64,000 nucleotides of DNA from CAG-791 sp002449595 (GCA_946539855.1 CAMNHV010000006.1:1-64000); one strand, 5' to 3'; shown: positions 51,949-63,168, counted from the first letter of the stretch. The notes: generated by a model not told the origin, from the sequence alone. Translations and numbers: made by a program.

Positions 51949-52995
51949 ATGGAACTGGATGAACGCAAGATGAAGATCCTGCAGGCGGTCATCCGCAACT
52001 ACCTCGAGACGGGCGAGCCGGTCGGCAGCAGGACGATCTCCAAGTACACCGACCTGAACCTCAGCTCCGCGACGATCCGCAACGAGATGTCGGACCTGGA
52101 GGAGATGGGGCTCATCAAGCAGCCGCACACCTCCGCGGGACGGATCCCGACGGACGCGGGCTACCGCCTGTACGTGAACGACATGCTCCGCGAGGAGCGG
52201 CACGAAGTCGAGGAGATGAAGAACGTCCTCATGACGAGGGAGGACCGGCTGGAGAACCTGCTGCAGCAGGTGGCGAAGCTCCTGGCGGCCAACACGAACT
52301 ACACCTCCATGATCTCGGCACCGAGCATCCAGCGGAACAAGATCAAGTTCATCCAGCTCACGCAGGTGGACGAGGACCAGATCCTGGCAGTCATCGTGAT
52401 GGACGGCAACGTCGTCCGGAACACGATGATCCGCGTCGAGGAGAAGCTGAGCCAGGAGACGCTGCTCATGCTGAACATGCTGCTCAACACGAACCTGAAC
52501 GGGATCTCCGTCGAGCAGATCAACCTGGGTATGATAGCGGCGATCAAGCAGGAGGCCGGCGAGTACAGCGAGCTGGTAGGGGACGTGATCAATGCCGCGG
52601 CGGAGGCGATCCACGCCGACAAGGACTTGAAGATCTACACGAGCGGCGCGACGAACATCTTCCGCTACCCGGAACTCGCGGACAACCAGAGGGCGAGCGA
52701 GATCATCAGCAACTTCGAGGAGAAGCAGGCGCTGGGAAGCATCGTCCAGGAGAGCCTCGCGAGCGAGAACGAGACCGGGATCCAGGTCTACATCGGCAAC
52801 GAGATGCCGGTGGCGGGCATGAACGACTGCAGCGTCGTCACGACGACCTACGACCTCGGCGATGGAATGAAAGGCACGGTGGGCATCATCGGGCCGAAGC
52901 GAATGGACTACGACAAGGTGGTCGGGGTACTCAAGGACATTTCCCACCACATGGAGTCGCTGTACAGAGACGACGGCGAAAGCCGCGGCGAATAA
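51949..52995 (+). CDS. hrcA: Heat-inducible transcription repressor HrcA
   Basis: 348 residues. The N-terminal winged helix contains ILQAVIRNYLETGEPVGSRTISKYTDLNLSSATIRNEMSDLEEMG, an almost textbook HrcA start, then IKQPHTSAGRIPTDAGYRLYV. The C-terminal GAF-like domain ends with GTVGIIGPKRMDYDKVV. It binds the CIRCE element directly upstream, so it represses its own operon. GAAGGAGAG precedes the ATG. Confidence 0.97.
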   Translation: MELDERKMKILQAVIRNYLETGEPVGSRTISKYTDLNLSSATIRNEMSDLEEMGLIKQPHTSAGRIPTDAGYRLYVNDMLREERHEVEEMKNVLMTREDRLENLLQQVAKLLAANTNYTSMISAPSIQRNKIKFIQLTQVDEDQILAVIVMDGNVVRNTMIRVEEKLSQETLLMLNMLLNTNLNGISVEQINLGMIAAIKQEAGEYSELVGDVINAAAEAIHADKDLKIYTSGATNIFRYPELADNQRASEIISNFEEKQALGSIVQESLASENETGIQVYIGNEMPVAGMNDCSVVTTTYDLGDGMKGTVGIIGPKRMDYDKVVGVLKDISHHMESLYRDDGESRGE

Positions 52996-53016
52996 AGAAA
53001 CCGGAGATATAGTTTT

Positions 53017-53730
53017 ATGTCAGATGAAAAAGTGTTGAACGAAGAGATGACGGAAGAGACCGCACAGGCGGCTGAGGCAGCTGAGGCTGTTGAAGCGGAA
53101 GCGGCTGAAGCGGCGGCAGCTGCGGAAGAGGAAGCAGCGCAGGAGACCGCGGAAGAAGCGGAAGAGGCGCAGACGGGAGCCGGCGAGGAAGCCGCGGAAG
53201 GCGCATCCGGCGTGAAGGAGATCTCGGAAGCAGATCTGAAGAAGAAAAATCCGTTCTCCAAATTCCGCAAGGAAGACAAGGAGAAGGCGGCGCTGAAGGA
53301 GAAGGTCACAGACCTCGAGGACAGAGTCCGGCGGCAGATGGCGGAATTCGACAACTACCGCAAGCGCACCGAGAAGGAGAAGGGCCAGATGTTCTCCATG
53401 GGTGAGCAGAACGTGCTGGAGAAGATCCTTCCGATCGTCGACAACTTCGAGCGGGGCTTCGACACCGTGACCGAAGAGGACAAGGACGACGCGTTCGTCG
53501 ACGGCATGCGCAAGATCTACGCGCAGCTGCAGAAGCAGATGGAAGAGCTCGGCGTCACGCCGATCGAGGCGCTCGGCAAGGAGTTCGACCCGAATCTCCA
53601 CAACGCGGTCATGCAGATCCAGAGCGAGGAATACGAGCCCGGAATCGTCGGGCAGGAGCTCCTGAAGGGCTACATGTACCACGATAGCGTGCTCCGGCAC
53701 AGCATGGTGGCTGTCGTCGCGGAAGCATAG
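53017..53730 (+). CDS. grpE: GrpE nucleotide exchange factor
   Basis: 237 residues. A long acidic Glu/Ala tail (~65 residues) precedes the dimerising helix (VRRQMAEFDNYRKRTEKEK) and the beta-wing domain with GVTPIEALGKEFDPNLHNAVM, the GrpE signature. It releases ADP from DnaK. The acidic tail is longer than in E. coli GrpE. It lies 21 bases after hrcA, in the same operon. Confidence 0.96.
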   Translation: MSDEKVLNEEMTEETAQAAEAAEAVEAEAAEAAAAAEEEAAQETAEEAEEAQTGAGEEAAEGASGVKEISEADLKKKNPFSKFRKEDKEKAALKEKVTDLEDRVRRQMAEFDNYRKRTEKEKGQMFSMGEQNVLEKILPIVDNFERGFDTVTEEDKDDAFVDGMRKIYAQLQKQMEELGVTPIEALGKEFDPNLHNAVMQIQSEEYEPGIVGQELLKGYMYHDSVLRHSMVAVVAEA

Positions 53731-53807
53731 GAGTATGACACGGCAGAGCCGTTTCATCATATATAAATAAACATTAAAGCGGCAAGCGCTTTGAAATGGA
53801 GGACATT

Positions 53808-55724
<1,917 letters not shown>

Positions 55725-55783
55725 AAGCAGTAAGGTTTTCGAGGACGTGCATTGATCCGGCTTAGATAAGCGGATGCATGACT

Positions 55784-55812
55784 TTGACAGCCGAACGGAA
55801 CGAGTATAAGAT
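55784..55812 (+). promoter_or_regulatory. Candidate internal promoter for dnaJ
   Basis: Perfect TTGACA (55784-55789), 17-base spacer, TAAGAT (55807-55812), within the 181-base gap between dnaK and dnaJ. No CIRCE sequence accompanies it, so dnaJ-prmA-rsmE may have transcription not controlled by HrcA. Confidence 0.5.
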
Positions 55813-55905
55813 ATTGTTTCACCCGGCCATACAGCGCGGACGCCTCCGCGCCGTATGGCTCTCGGTGTGTTAAGGAACTGTAAGCGAATACGAAGGAAAT
55901 TTCCT

Positions 55906-57075
55906 ATGGCAGAACAGAAACGCGATTATTACGAAGTCCTCGGCCTGGAGCGGAACGCGACGGAAGAGGAGATCAAAAAGGCATATCGTGTGCTGGCGAA
56001 GAAGTATCACCCGGACATGAATCCCGGCGACAAGGACGCGGAGGCGAAGTTCAAAGAGGCTTCCGAGGCGTACGCCGTCCTCTCCGACGCGGAGAAGCGG
56101 CGCCAGTACGACCAGTTCGGACATGCCGCGTTTGACGGCGGCGCCGGCTTCGGCGGAGGCGGATTCGACTTCAACAGCGCGGACTTCGGCGATATTTTCG
56201 GCGACATCTTCGGCGACCTGTTCGGCGGCAGCAGGACGCGCCGGGGCGGCGCGCAGGCGGGCCCCATGAAGGGCGCGAACATCCGCACCAGCGTCCGCAT
56301 CACCTTCCTCGAGGCAGTGTTTGGCTGCGAGAAGGAGCTGACGCTCGACCTGAAGGACCCGTGCCCGACCTGCGGCGGCAGCGGCGCAAAGCCCGGCACG
56401 AACCCGCAGATGTGCCCCAAGTGCGGCGGCAAGGGCCAGGTCGTGTTCACGCAGCAGTCCTTCTTCGGCATGATGCGGAACGTGCAGACCTGCCCGGACT
56501 GCCAGGGCACCGGTCAGGTCATCAAGGACAAGTGCCCGGACTGCGGCGGCAGCGGCTACAAGACGAGCCGGAAGAAGATCCAGGTCTCGATCCCGGCCGG
56601 CATCGACAGCGGGCAGAGCGTGCGGATCCGCGAGAAGGGCGAACCTGGCAGCGGCGGCGGCCCGCGCGGCGACCTTCTGGTGGAGGTCATCGTATCGCCC
56701 CATCCGTCCTTCGCGAGACAGGACTACGACATCTTCTCTGAGGTCAAGATGTCCTACGCGGTCGCGGCGCTCGGCGGCTCCGTGATCATCGACACGGTCG
56801 ACGGCAAGGTGGTGTACGACGTCAAGGCGGGCACGCCGACGAACACGCGCGTGCGCCTGAAGGGAAAAGGCGTACCGACGCTGCGCAACAAGAACATTCG
56901 CGGCGACCAGTATGTGACGCTCGTCATCGAGACGCCGACGAAGCTCAGCAAGGAAGCGAAGGAACTGTTAAAGCAGTTCGACGCGGCGACGGGCGGCAGC
57001 CTCGACGCGGCTTCCCGCGCGGAGAAGGGCAGCAAGCCGAAGGAAGAGAAAAAGAAGAAATTCTGGAAATCATGA
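55906..57075 (+). CDS. dnaJ: Chaperone DnaJ (Hsp40)
   Basis: 389 residues. J domain with YYEVLGLERNATEEEIKKAYRVLAKKYHPD (HPD intact), a Gly/Phe-rich region repeating FGDIFGDIFGDLFGG, four CxxCxGxG zinc motifs (CPTCGGSG, CPKCGGKG, CPDCQGTG, CPDCGGSG) and the C-terminal substrate domain. It delivers substrates to DnaK. ATG 55906 gives the standard N terminus with GAAGGAAAT upstream. A Lys-rich tail (KEEKKKKFWKS) ends the protein. Confidence 0.97.
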   Translation: MAEQKRDYYEVLGLERNATEEEIKKAYRVLAKKYHPDMNPGDKDAEAKFKEASEAYAVLSDAEKRRQYDQFGHAAFDGGAGFGGGGFDFNSADFGDIFGDIFGDLFGGSRTRRGGAQAGPMKGANIRTSVRITFLEAVFGCEKELTLDLKDPCPTCGGSGAKPGTNPQMCPKCGGKGQVVFTQQSFFGMMRNVQTCPDCQGTGQVIKDKCPDCGGSGYKTSRKKIQVSIPAGIDSGQSVRIREKGEPGSGGGPRGDLLVEVIVSPHPSFARQDYDIFSEVKMSYAVAALGGSVIIDTVDGKVVYDVKAGTPTNTRVRLKGKGVPTLRNKNIRGDQYVTLVIETPTKLSKEAKELLKQFDAATGGSLDAASRAEKGSKPKEEKKKKFWKS

Positions 57076-57125
57076 GAGGAGGCGCGCACCGCTTTTCCCG
57101 GCGGAAGGCGCGGTGATCAGACTGT

Positions 57126-58118
57126 ATGAAGTGGTACCGGTTTCGGGTCAGAACGTTAACGGCGGCGGAGGACATCCTCGTCGCGGCCATGCAGGATATC
57201 GGCCTTTACGGGGCGGAGATCTCGGATCACGTCCCGCTGACGGCGGCGGAGAAGGAGCAGATGTTTGTGGACATCCTGCCCGACGCACAGCCGGATGACG
57301 GCTCCGCGGTCGTGTCTTTCTTCGTGGAGCAGGCGGAGGACGGATCCGTGGAGATCGATGGGGAAAAGCTTTTCCCTGAAGAAGTAAAGAGCAGGATGGA
57401 GCAGGTGATCAGCGACCTGAAGCAGTACTCCGACGTGATCGGTGAGGGAACCGTGACCGTGGAGGAGACGGAGGACGTCGACTGGATCAACAACTGGAAG
57501 CAGTACTTCCACCAGTTCTGGATCGACGACATCCTCGTGATCCCGTCCTGGGAGAAGGCGGAGACGGAAGATAAGGAGCCGCTCCTGGTGTTTCACATCG
57601 ATCCCGGCACGGCGTTCGGCACCGGCATGCACGAGACGACGCAGCTCTGCATCCGGCAGATCCGGAATTATCTCACGCCGGAGACAAAGCTCCTCGACAT
57701 CGGCACCGGGAGCGGGATCCTCTCGATCCTCGCGCTGAAGCTCGGCGCGAAGGAGGCGGTCGGCACGGATCTCGATCCGAACACGGAGCCGGCGATCCAG
57801 GACAACCTCGCGCAGAACGGCGTGGATCCGGCTGGGTTTACGCTTTTCCTCGGGAACCTGATCGATGACCGCAGCGTGCAGGACGCGGTGGGCTATGAGA
57901 AATATGACATCGTCGCGGCGAACATCCTGCCGGACGTGCTCATTCCGCTGACGCCGGCGGCCGTCGCCGCCATGAAGCCCGGTGCGGTGTACATCACGTC
58001 CGGGATCCTCGCGGGACGTGAGGAGAGCGTGGCGGAGGCGATGCGCGCGCAGGGTCTTGAGATCGTGTCGGTCACGGCGCAGGGCGAGTGGCGCTGCGTG
58101 ACAGGAAGGAAGCCCTGA
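57126..58118 (+). CDS. prmA: Ribosomal protein L11 methyltransferase
   Basis: 330 residues. The N-terminal substrate domain begins MKWYRFRVRT; the SAM-binding fold has GTGMHETTQLCI and LLDIGTGSGILSILALKLGA, and VAANILPDVLIPL is the PrmA catalytic-loop motif. It trimethylates L11. It follows dnaJ by 50 bases and precedes rsmE by 3, a gene order seen throughout Firmicutes. Confidence 0.94.
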   Translation: MKWYRFRVRTLTAAEDILVAAMQDIGLYGAEISDHVPLTAAEKEQMFVDILPDAQPDDGSAVVSFFVEQAEDGSVEIDGEKLFPEEVKSRMEQVISDLKQYSDVIGEGTVTVEETEDVDWINNWKQYFHQFWIDDILVIPSWEKAETEDKEPLLVFHIDPGTAFGTGMHETTQLCIRQIRNYLTPETKLLDIGTGSGILSILALKLGAKEAVGTDLDPNTEPAIQDNLAQNGVDPAGFTLFLGNLIDDRSVQDAVGYEKYDIVAANILPDVLIPLTPAAVAAMKPGAVYITSGILAGREESVAEAMRAQGLEIVSVTAQGEWRCVTGRKP

Positions 58119-58121
58119 GAA

Positions 58122-58862
58122 ATGCTGCAGATCTTCGTGGATCCCTCGGCCAGGCAGGGGGACCTGCTGACTGTGCAGGGAAGTGAATACAACCACATCC
58201 GGAACGTCCTGCGCATGAAGCCGGGCGAGGAAGTCAGCGTCCGCTTTGCGGAGGATCCGGATGAATACCGCTACGGGATCGAGTCCTTTTCGGAGGACGC
58301 GGTCCTGCTTCGTCTGCGCTTCGTAAAGAGCGCGGATGCGGAGCTGCCCGTGCGGGTGTACCTGTTCCAGGGGCTCCCGAAGTCGGATAAAATGGAACTC
58401 ATCGTGCAGAAGGCGGTGGAGCTCGGCGCCTGCCGGATCATTCCGGTGGAGACGTCGAGATCTGTTGTGAAGCTGGATGAGAAGCGCGCGGAGAAGAAGG
58501 CGGCGAGATGGCAGACGATCGCGGAGAGCGCGGCGTCGCAGTCGCACCGCGGGGCGCTGCCGCAGGTAATGCCGGTCATGAGCTTTAAAGAAGCGCTGGA
58601 ACTGGCGAAGAAGGAGTGCGGCGTGCGGCTGATCCCGTACGAACTGCAGGAGCCCGGGAAGACGAGAGGCATTCTGGACCAGATCAAACCGGGCGACAGC
58701 GTCGCGGTCTTCATCGGGCCGGAGGGCGGATTCGAGCCGGGAGAGGTGGAGGCGGCGAAGGAAGCCGGCTTCGTCCCGATCTCGCTGGGGCGCAGGATCC
58801 TGCGCACGGAGACCGCGGGACTTGCATTCCTCAGTTTTATGATATACTGTCTTGAGCTGTGA
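58122..58862 (+). CDS. rsmE: 16S rRNA (uracil-1498-N3)-methyltransferase
   Basis: 246 residues, SPOUT class. GPEGGFEPGEVEAAKEAGF and SLGRRILRTETAGLAFLSFM form the knotted SAM site; HIRNVLRMKPGEEV is the N-terminal PUA-like part. The start is 3 bases after the prmA stop, so the two RNA/ribosome methylases are co-translated. Confidence 0.94.
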   Translation: MLQIFVDPSARQGDLLTVQGSEYNHIRNVLRMKPGEEVSVRFAEDPDEYRYGIESFSEDAVLLRLRFVKSADAELPVRVYLFQGLPKSDKMELIVQKAVELGACRIIPVETSRSVVKLDEKRAEKKAARWQTIAESAASQSHRGALPQVMPVMSFKEALELAKKECGVRLIPYELQEPGKTRGILDQIKPGDSVAVFIGPEGGFEPGEVEAAKEAGFVPISLGRRILRTETAGLAFLSFMIYCLEL

Positions 58863-58903
58863 TAAGCGGGACAGAATTTTTTCACTGAACGGAATACATA
58901 TAT

Positions 58904-60061
58904 ATGAAAGAGATCTACCTGGATAACTCCGCGACGACCCGGGTCTTCCCGGAGGCCGCGGACCTCATGCACAGGATCTATACGGAGGAATACGGCAATC
59001 CTTCCAGCATGCACCACAAGGGCGTGGAGGCGGAGCGCCGGATCACGGAGGCGAAGCAGACGCTCGCGGACATCCTGAAGGTTGACCGCAAGTGCCTTTA
59101 TTTTACTTCCTGCGGCTCCGAGTCGGACAACCTCGCGATCATCGGCTGCGCGCTCGCCGCGGAGCGGGAGGGCAAGCACCTGATCACGACGGCGATCGAG
59201 CACCCGGGCGTCCTTGAAGCGATGCGGCATCTGGAGTCGCTCGGATTTGAGGTGACGTACCTGCCCGTGGACCGGGACGGCCTCGTCACGCCGCAGCAGG
59301 TGGCGGACGCTGTCCGAAGCGACACGGTGCTCGTCTCGATCATGCACACGAACAACGAGATCGGTGCGCTGGAGCCGATTGCAGAGATCGGCGAGGCGAT
59401 CAAAAAGAAGAATCCGAAGACGCTGTTCCACGTGGACGCGGTGCAGGGATTCGGCAAGGCGAGGATCCTGCCGACCAGAATGCACATCGATCTGCTCGCG
59501 GCGAGCGGCCACAAGATCCACGCGCCGAAGGGCGTGGGACTCCTGTACGTCGCGCCGGGCGTGAAGATCCGGAACCTGATCTACGGCGGCGGGCAGCAGG
59601 GCGGCCTGCGGTCCGGCACGGAGAATGTGGCGGGAATCGCGGCGATGGCGCTCAGCGCGAAGATGCTTTACGGCAGCCTGGACGAGGATCTGGAGCGGCT
59701 ATATAGCCTGAAGGAGCGGCTGATCCGCGGCGCGCTGGAGATCCCGGACGTCACGGTCAACGGCAGGACGGGAAAAGAGAGTGCCCCGCACATCGTGAGC
59801 CTCTCCGTGCGCGGCGTGAGGGCGGAAGTGCTCCTGCACGCGCTCGAGGACAAGGGCGTCTACGTCTCGGCGGGCAGCGCCTGCTCGACCAACCACCCGC
59901 ATCCTTCGGACACGCTGACCGCGATCGGCATCGACAAGGACCTCATCACGAGCACGATCCGGCTGAGCATGTCGGTGATGACGACGGAAGAGGAGATCGA
60001 TGCAGCCGTCGAAGCACTGAAAGAGATCATTCCGTTCCTAAGAAGATACACGAGACACTGA
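58904..60061 (+). CDS. Cysteine desulfurase (NifS/IscS type)
   Basis: 385 residues. N-terminal YLDNSATTRV, PLP-binding HTNNEIGALEPI, the Schiff-base Lys in ASGHKIHAPKG and the mobile catalytic Cys in SAGSACSTNHPHPS with the short insertion of group I enzymes. It removes sulfur from cysteine as a persulfide. The next gene, 69 bases downstream, is thiI, which needs such a donor for 4-thiouridine in tRNA, so this copy is probably a dedicated ThiI partner (NifZ-like role in Bacillus) rather than the main Fe-S assembly enzyme. Confidence 0.93.
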   Translation: MKEIYLDNSATTRVFPEAADLMHRIYTEEYGNPSSMHHKGVEAERRITEAKQTLADILKVDRKCLYFTSCGSESDNLAIIGCALAAEREGKHLITTAIEHPGVLEAMRHLESLGFEVTYLPVDRDGLVTPQQVADAVRSDTVLVSIMHTNNEIGALEPIAEIGEAIKKKNPKTLFHVDAVQGFGKARILPTRMHIDLLAASGHKIHAPKGVGLLYVAPGVKIRNLIYGGGQQGGLRSGTENVAGIAAMALSAKMLYGSLDEDLERLYSLKERLIRGALEIPDVTVNGRTGKESAPHIVSLSVRGVRAEVLLHALEDKGVYVSAGSACSTNHPHPSDTLTAIGIDKDLITSTIRLSMSVMTTEEEIDAAVEALKEIIPFLRRYTRH

Positions 60062-60130
60062 GCCGCGTGAGGGCGACCGATTGCAGCGTCACCGCGGCCT
60101 CCGGCAGACCGGAAGAAAGAACACAGGACC

Positions 60131-61366
60131 ATGAAATACCAGTCATTTCTGATCAAATATGCCGAGATCGGCATCAAAGGGAAAAACAGGAACACGTTCG
60201 AAGACGCGCTGGTGCGGCAGATGAAGATCTCGCTGAAGCGCTGTGAGGGGAAATTCACAATTTCCAAGTCCTCCGGCCGGATCTTTGTCGACGCGCACGG
60301 CGAGTACGATTTTGACGAAGTGATCGACGCGCTCTCCCACGTCTTCGGCATCGCGGGCATCTGCCCGATGCGGATCCTGCAGGAGATCCCGCCGCAGGAG
60401 CTGAAGGAAGAAGTCGTGAACTTCCTCCGGGACGAGTATCCGGAAGGGAAGCACACCTTCAAGATGCACGTGAGAAGGCTCGACAAGCGCTATCCGTTCG
60501 ACTCGATGGAGCTGAACGCGATGCTGGGCGAGGCTGTTCTGGAGGCGGAGCCGGAACGCTTTTCCGTGGATGTGCACGAACCGGAGATCATGATGACGGT
60601 CGAGATCCGCGAGCGCATCTATATGTACTCGCACATCCTGCCCGGCCCCGGCGGCCTGCCGGTCGGCAGCGGCGGCAAGGCGATGCTGTGCCTCTCCGGC
60701 GGCATCGATTCCCCGGTCGCGGGCTACATGATCTCGAAGCGCGGCATCCGGCTGGACGCGGTCTACTTCAACGCGCCGCCTTACACGAGCGAGCGGGCGC
60801 TGCAGAAGGTCATCGATCTCGCGAAGATCGTCTCCTCCTACGCCGGCCCGATCTATCTCCACAACATCAACTTCACGAAGATCCAGCTCACGATCTACGA
60901 GAAGTGCCCGCACGAGGAGCTGACGATCATCATGCGCCGCTATATGATGCGCATTGCAGAGCTGCTCGCGAAAAAGGCTGATGCGCACGCAATCATCACC
61001 GGTGAGAGCCTGGGGCAGGTCGCGTCGCAGACCATGCAGTCGCTCGAGTGCACGAACGCCGTCTGCAAGCTGCCGGTCTACCGGCCGCTCATCGGCTTCG
61101 ACAAGGAGGAGATCATCGCGGTCTCCAAGCGGATCGGCGCCTACGAGACTTCGATCCTGCCTTACGAGGACTGCTGCACGATCTTTGTCGCGAAGCACCC
61201 GGTCACGAAGCCGATCCTCGACGTCATCGAGCGGCATGAGCACGCGCTGGACGACGTGATCGATGAGATGCTCGAAGAGGCGATCCGGACCGACGAGATC
61301 ATCATGGTCATGCAGGACGGGACGAAGATCGTCAAAGAGGCGCAGGACGAGCCGAAGGATCTGTGA
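60131..61366 (+). CDS. thiI: tRNA 4-thiouridine synthetase ThiI
   Basis: 411 residues. N-terminal ferredoxin-like and THUMP domains (IKYAEIGIKGKNRNTFE at the start), then the ATP-pyrophosphatase PP-loop LCLSGGIDSPVAGYMISKRG and ITGESLGQVASQTMQSL. There is no C-terminal rhodanese domain, which is normal for Firmicutes. It makes s4U8 in tRNA and may supply sulfur for thiamine. Paired with the cysteine desulfurase directly upstream. Ends convergently against the second HPr-like gene. Confidence 0.95.
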   Translation: MKYQSFLIKYAEIGIKGKNRNTFEDALVRQMKISLKRCEGKFTISKSSGRIFVDAHGEYDFDEVIDALSHVFGIAGICPMRILQEIPPQELKEEVVNFLRDEYPEGKHTFKMHVRRLDKRYPFDSMELNAMLGEAVLEAEPERFSVDVHEPEIMMTVEIRERIYMYSHILPGPGGLPVGSGGKAMLCLSGGIDSPVAGYMISKRGIRLDAVYFNAPPYTSERALQKVIDLAKIVSSYAGPIYLHNINFTKIQLTIYEKCPHEELTIIMRRYMMRIAELLAKKADAHAIITGESLGQVASQTMQSLECTNAVCKLPVYRPLIGFDKEEIIAVSKRIGAYETSILPYEDCCTIFVAKHPVTKPILDVIERHEHALDDVIDEMLEEAIRTDEIIMVMQDGTKIVKEAQDEPKDL

Positions 61367-61402
61367 TAAAAGACGGGAGCGTGCAGTTTCCTGCGCGCTC
61401 CC
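61363..61402 (-). terminator. Terminator for the minus-strand HPr-like gene
   Basis: GGGAGCGTGCAG and CTGCGCGCTCCC (one G-T pair) around a 4-base loop at 61375-61402; on the minus strand GTCTTTTATC follows. It overlaps the last codon of thiI. Confidence 0.75.
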
Positions 61403-61432
61403 GATGATTCACCTGTATGGGATCCGGACGTC

Positions 61433-61666
61433 TTACCCTACCGTGTAAGGCTCCAGGACCTTGAGGATCTCTTCCAGCTTCTCTTCCGTGTGGATGTTCA
61501 GGTCGATCGGCTTGGACAGGTCGAGCGAGAAGATGCCCATGATGGACTTCGCGTCGATGACGTACCGGCCGGAGACGAGATCGAAGTCATAGTCGAATTT
61601 GGTGAGGTCATTGACAAAGGATTTGACCTTGTCGATGGAGTTCAGAGAGATCTTGATCGTTTTCAT
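61433..61666 (-). CDS. Second HPr-like protein without the phosphoacceptor histidine loop
   Basis: 77 residues. MKTIKISLNSIDKVKSFVNDL aligns with the first strand and helix of HPr, but the GLHARPA loop is absent: SIDKVKS stands there and no His occurs in the first half. The second half keeps GRYVIDAKSIMGIFSLDLSKPIDL, the HPr Ser 46 region (here Ser 41). Start at 61666 is supported by GGGGG ten bases upstream; the frame is open 16 codons further. It is monocistronic with its own terminator. Unlike the Crh-like protein at 47431, the active-site loop is lost, not point-mutated. Possible HprK substrate or regulator; unproven. Confidence 0.78.
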   Translation of the reverse strand: MKTIKISLNSIDKVKSFVNDLTKFDYDFDLVSGRYVIDAKSIMGIFSLDLSKPIDLNIHTEEKLEEILKVLEPYTVG

Positions 61667-61797
61667 TGTATTAATACCCCCAAGATGATTATTGCGTGCT
61701 GTGACGCCTGTCACGGTGATGCGTAAGGAACGTCTGAGAGGCGCTGCTTACAAGAGGTAGTATAGCACACAGGGGGGAGCAAAAAAAGGGGAACGGC

Positions 61798-63102
61798 ATG
61801 CGCGTCGCCTTTCACAACCTGGGCTGTAAGGTCAACAGCTACGAACTGGATATCGTGCGGCAGCAGTTCCTGGAAGCGGGTTACGAAGAGGTTCCCTTCG
61901 ACCAGGAAGCGGACGTCTATATCGTGAATACCTGCAGCGTGACGAACATCGCGGACAGAAAGAGCCGCCAGATGCTCCACCGCGCGAAGCGGGAGAATCC
62001 GGCCGCGGTCGTGATCGCGATGGGCTGCTATGTCGAGACGGCAAAGGACGTCCTGAGCGACGGGGCGGTCGACCTCGCGGTCGGGAACAAGGACAAGAAG
62101 AACACGCTCGCGATCCTGAGGGCGTATGAGAAGAGCGCCGTAGAAGCGGGCAGTACTGGGGAAATCGCTTCGGGTGCCGTGCTCTTAAAGCACGCCGGCA
62201 GGACCCGCGCGGACATCAAGATCCAGGACGGGTGCAACCAGTTCTGCACTTACTGCATCATTCCCTATGCGCGCGGCAGGATCGAGAGCCGGCCGCAGGA
62301 CGAGATCTTAAGCGAGATCCGGCAGATCGCGGCGGACGGGATCCGGGAAGTTGTGCTCTCGGGAATTCACATCAGCTCCTATGGAAGAGACGAGGGGCGG
62401 CAGCCGGAGGACGCGCTGCCGGAGCTCCTGGACCGGATCGCGGAGATCCCGGACATCGAGCGGATCCGGATCAGTTCCGTGGAGCCCGGGATCATGACGC
62501 AGCGGTTTATTGACCGCGCGGCGCGCAATGAAAAGCTCTGCCCGCACTTCCACATGTCGCTGCAGAGCGGCTGCGACCGCACGCTGAAGCGAATGAACCG
62601 GCATTATTCGGCGGACGAGTATTACGAGAGCGTCCTTCGCCTGCGGGAGGCCTACGGGGATCCCGCGATCACGACGGACGTCATCGTCGGATTTCCGGAT
62701 GAGACGCAGCAGGATTTTGAGGCGTCAAAAGCTTTTCTTGAAAAGGTGAACTTCTACCAGATCCACGTGTTCAAGTACTCGAGGCGGAGCGGGACTCCCG
62801 CGGCGACGATGGACGGGCAGATCCCGGAGCGGGAGAAGGCGAGGCGCAGCGACATCCTTCTGGAACTCACGGCGCAGCAGGCGGCCGCGTACCGCGCAGC
62901 GAGGATCGGCAGGCAGGAAGCGATCCTTCCGGAGGACGCAGTGCTCGTGGACGGCAGGAAGTGGTTCCGCGGACACACGGAGCGCTACGTGGAATATCTC
63001 ATCCCGGAGGATGCGGCGGCTTCCGGCCGGATGGTGCGGGGGACGGCGGCCTGGCTGAAGGAAGAGGGCGGACTGATGGTCCTGAAGGACCTGCAATTTT
63101 GA
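61798..63102 (+). CDS. mtaB: tRNA t6A37 methylthiotransferase MtaB
   Basis: 434 residues. N-terminal UPF0004 cluster with Cys in LGCKVNSYE, VNTCSV and MGCYVE; radical SAM motif CNQFCTYCIIPYARG; C-terminal TRAM domain (VLVDGRKWFRGHTERYVEYL). It adds the methylthio group to t6A at position 37 of tRNA reading ANN codons. The LGCKVN start and size favour MtaB over MiaB and RimO. AAAAGGGG precedes the ATG. Confidence 0.93.
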   Translation: MRVAFHNLGCKVNSYELDIVRQQFLEAGYEEVPFDQEADVYIVNTCSVTNIADRKSRQMLHRAKRENPAAVVIAMGCYVETAKDVLSDGAVDLAVGNKDKKNTLAILRAYEKSAVEAGSTGEIASGAVLLKHAGRTRADIKIQDGCNQFCTYCIIPYARGRIESRPQDEILSEIRQIAADGIREVVLSGIHISSYGRDEGRQPEDALPELLDRIAEIPDIERIRISSVEPGIMTQRFIDRAARNEKLCPHFHMSLQSGCDRTLKRMNRHYSADEYYESVLRLREAYGDPAITTDVIVGFPDETQQDFEASKAFLEKVNFYQIHVFKYSRRSGTPAATMDGQIPEREKARRSDILLELTAQQAAAYRAARIGRQEAILPEDAVLVDGRKWFRGHTERYVEYLIPEDAAASGRMVRGTAAWLKEEGGLMVLKDLQF

Positions 63103-63126
63103 AATAGACAGCAATTGTAGTAAAAT
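63099..63126 (+). promoter_or_regulatory. Promoter of ireB-ruvX-DUF1292
   Basis: TTGAAA (63099-63104), 16-base spacer, TAAAAT (63121-63126); the -35 overlaps the mtaB stop codon. The start site would lie ~37 bases before the ireB ATG. Confidence 0.6.
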
Positions 63127-63168
63127 TATTAAAGCGGCGAACATCGCTTTCAGGGATAAGAGGATACG

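Noticed and set aside
53731..53807. Second CIRCE or terminator between grpE and dnaK
   Set aside because: Only a short ACGGCAGAGCCGT palindrome is present; it does not match CIRCE and has no T-run.
56140..56260. Repetitive GGCGACATCTTCGGC-like units
   Set aside because: They encode the Gly/Phe region of DnaJ and need no other explanation.
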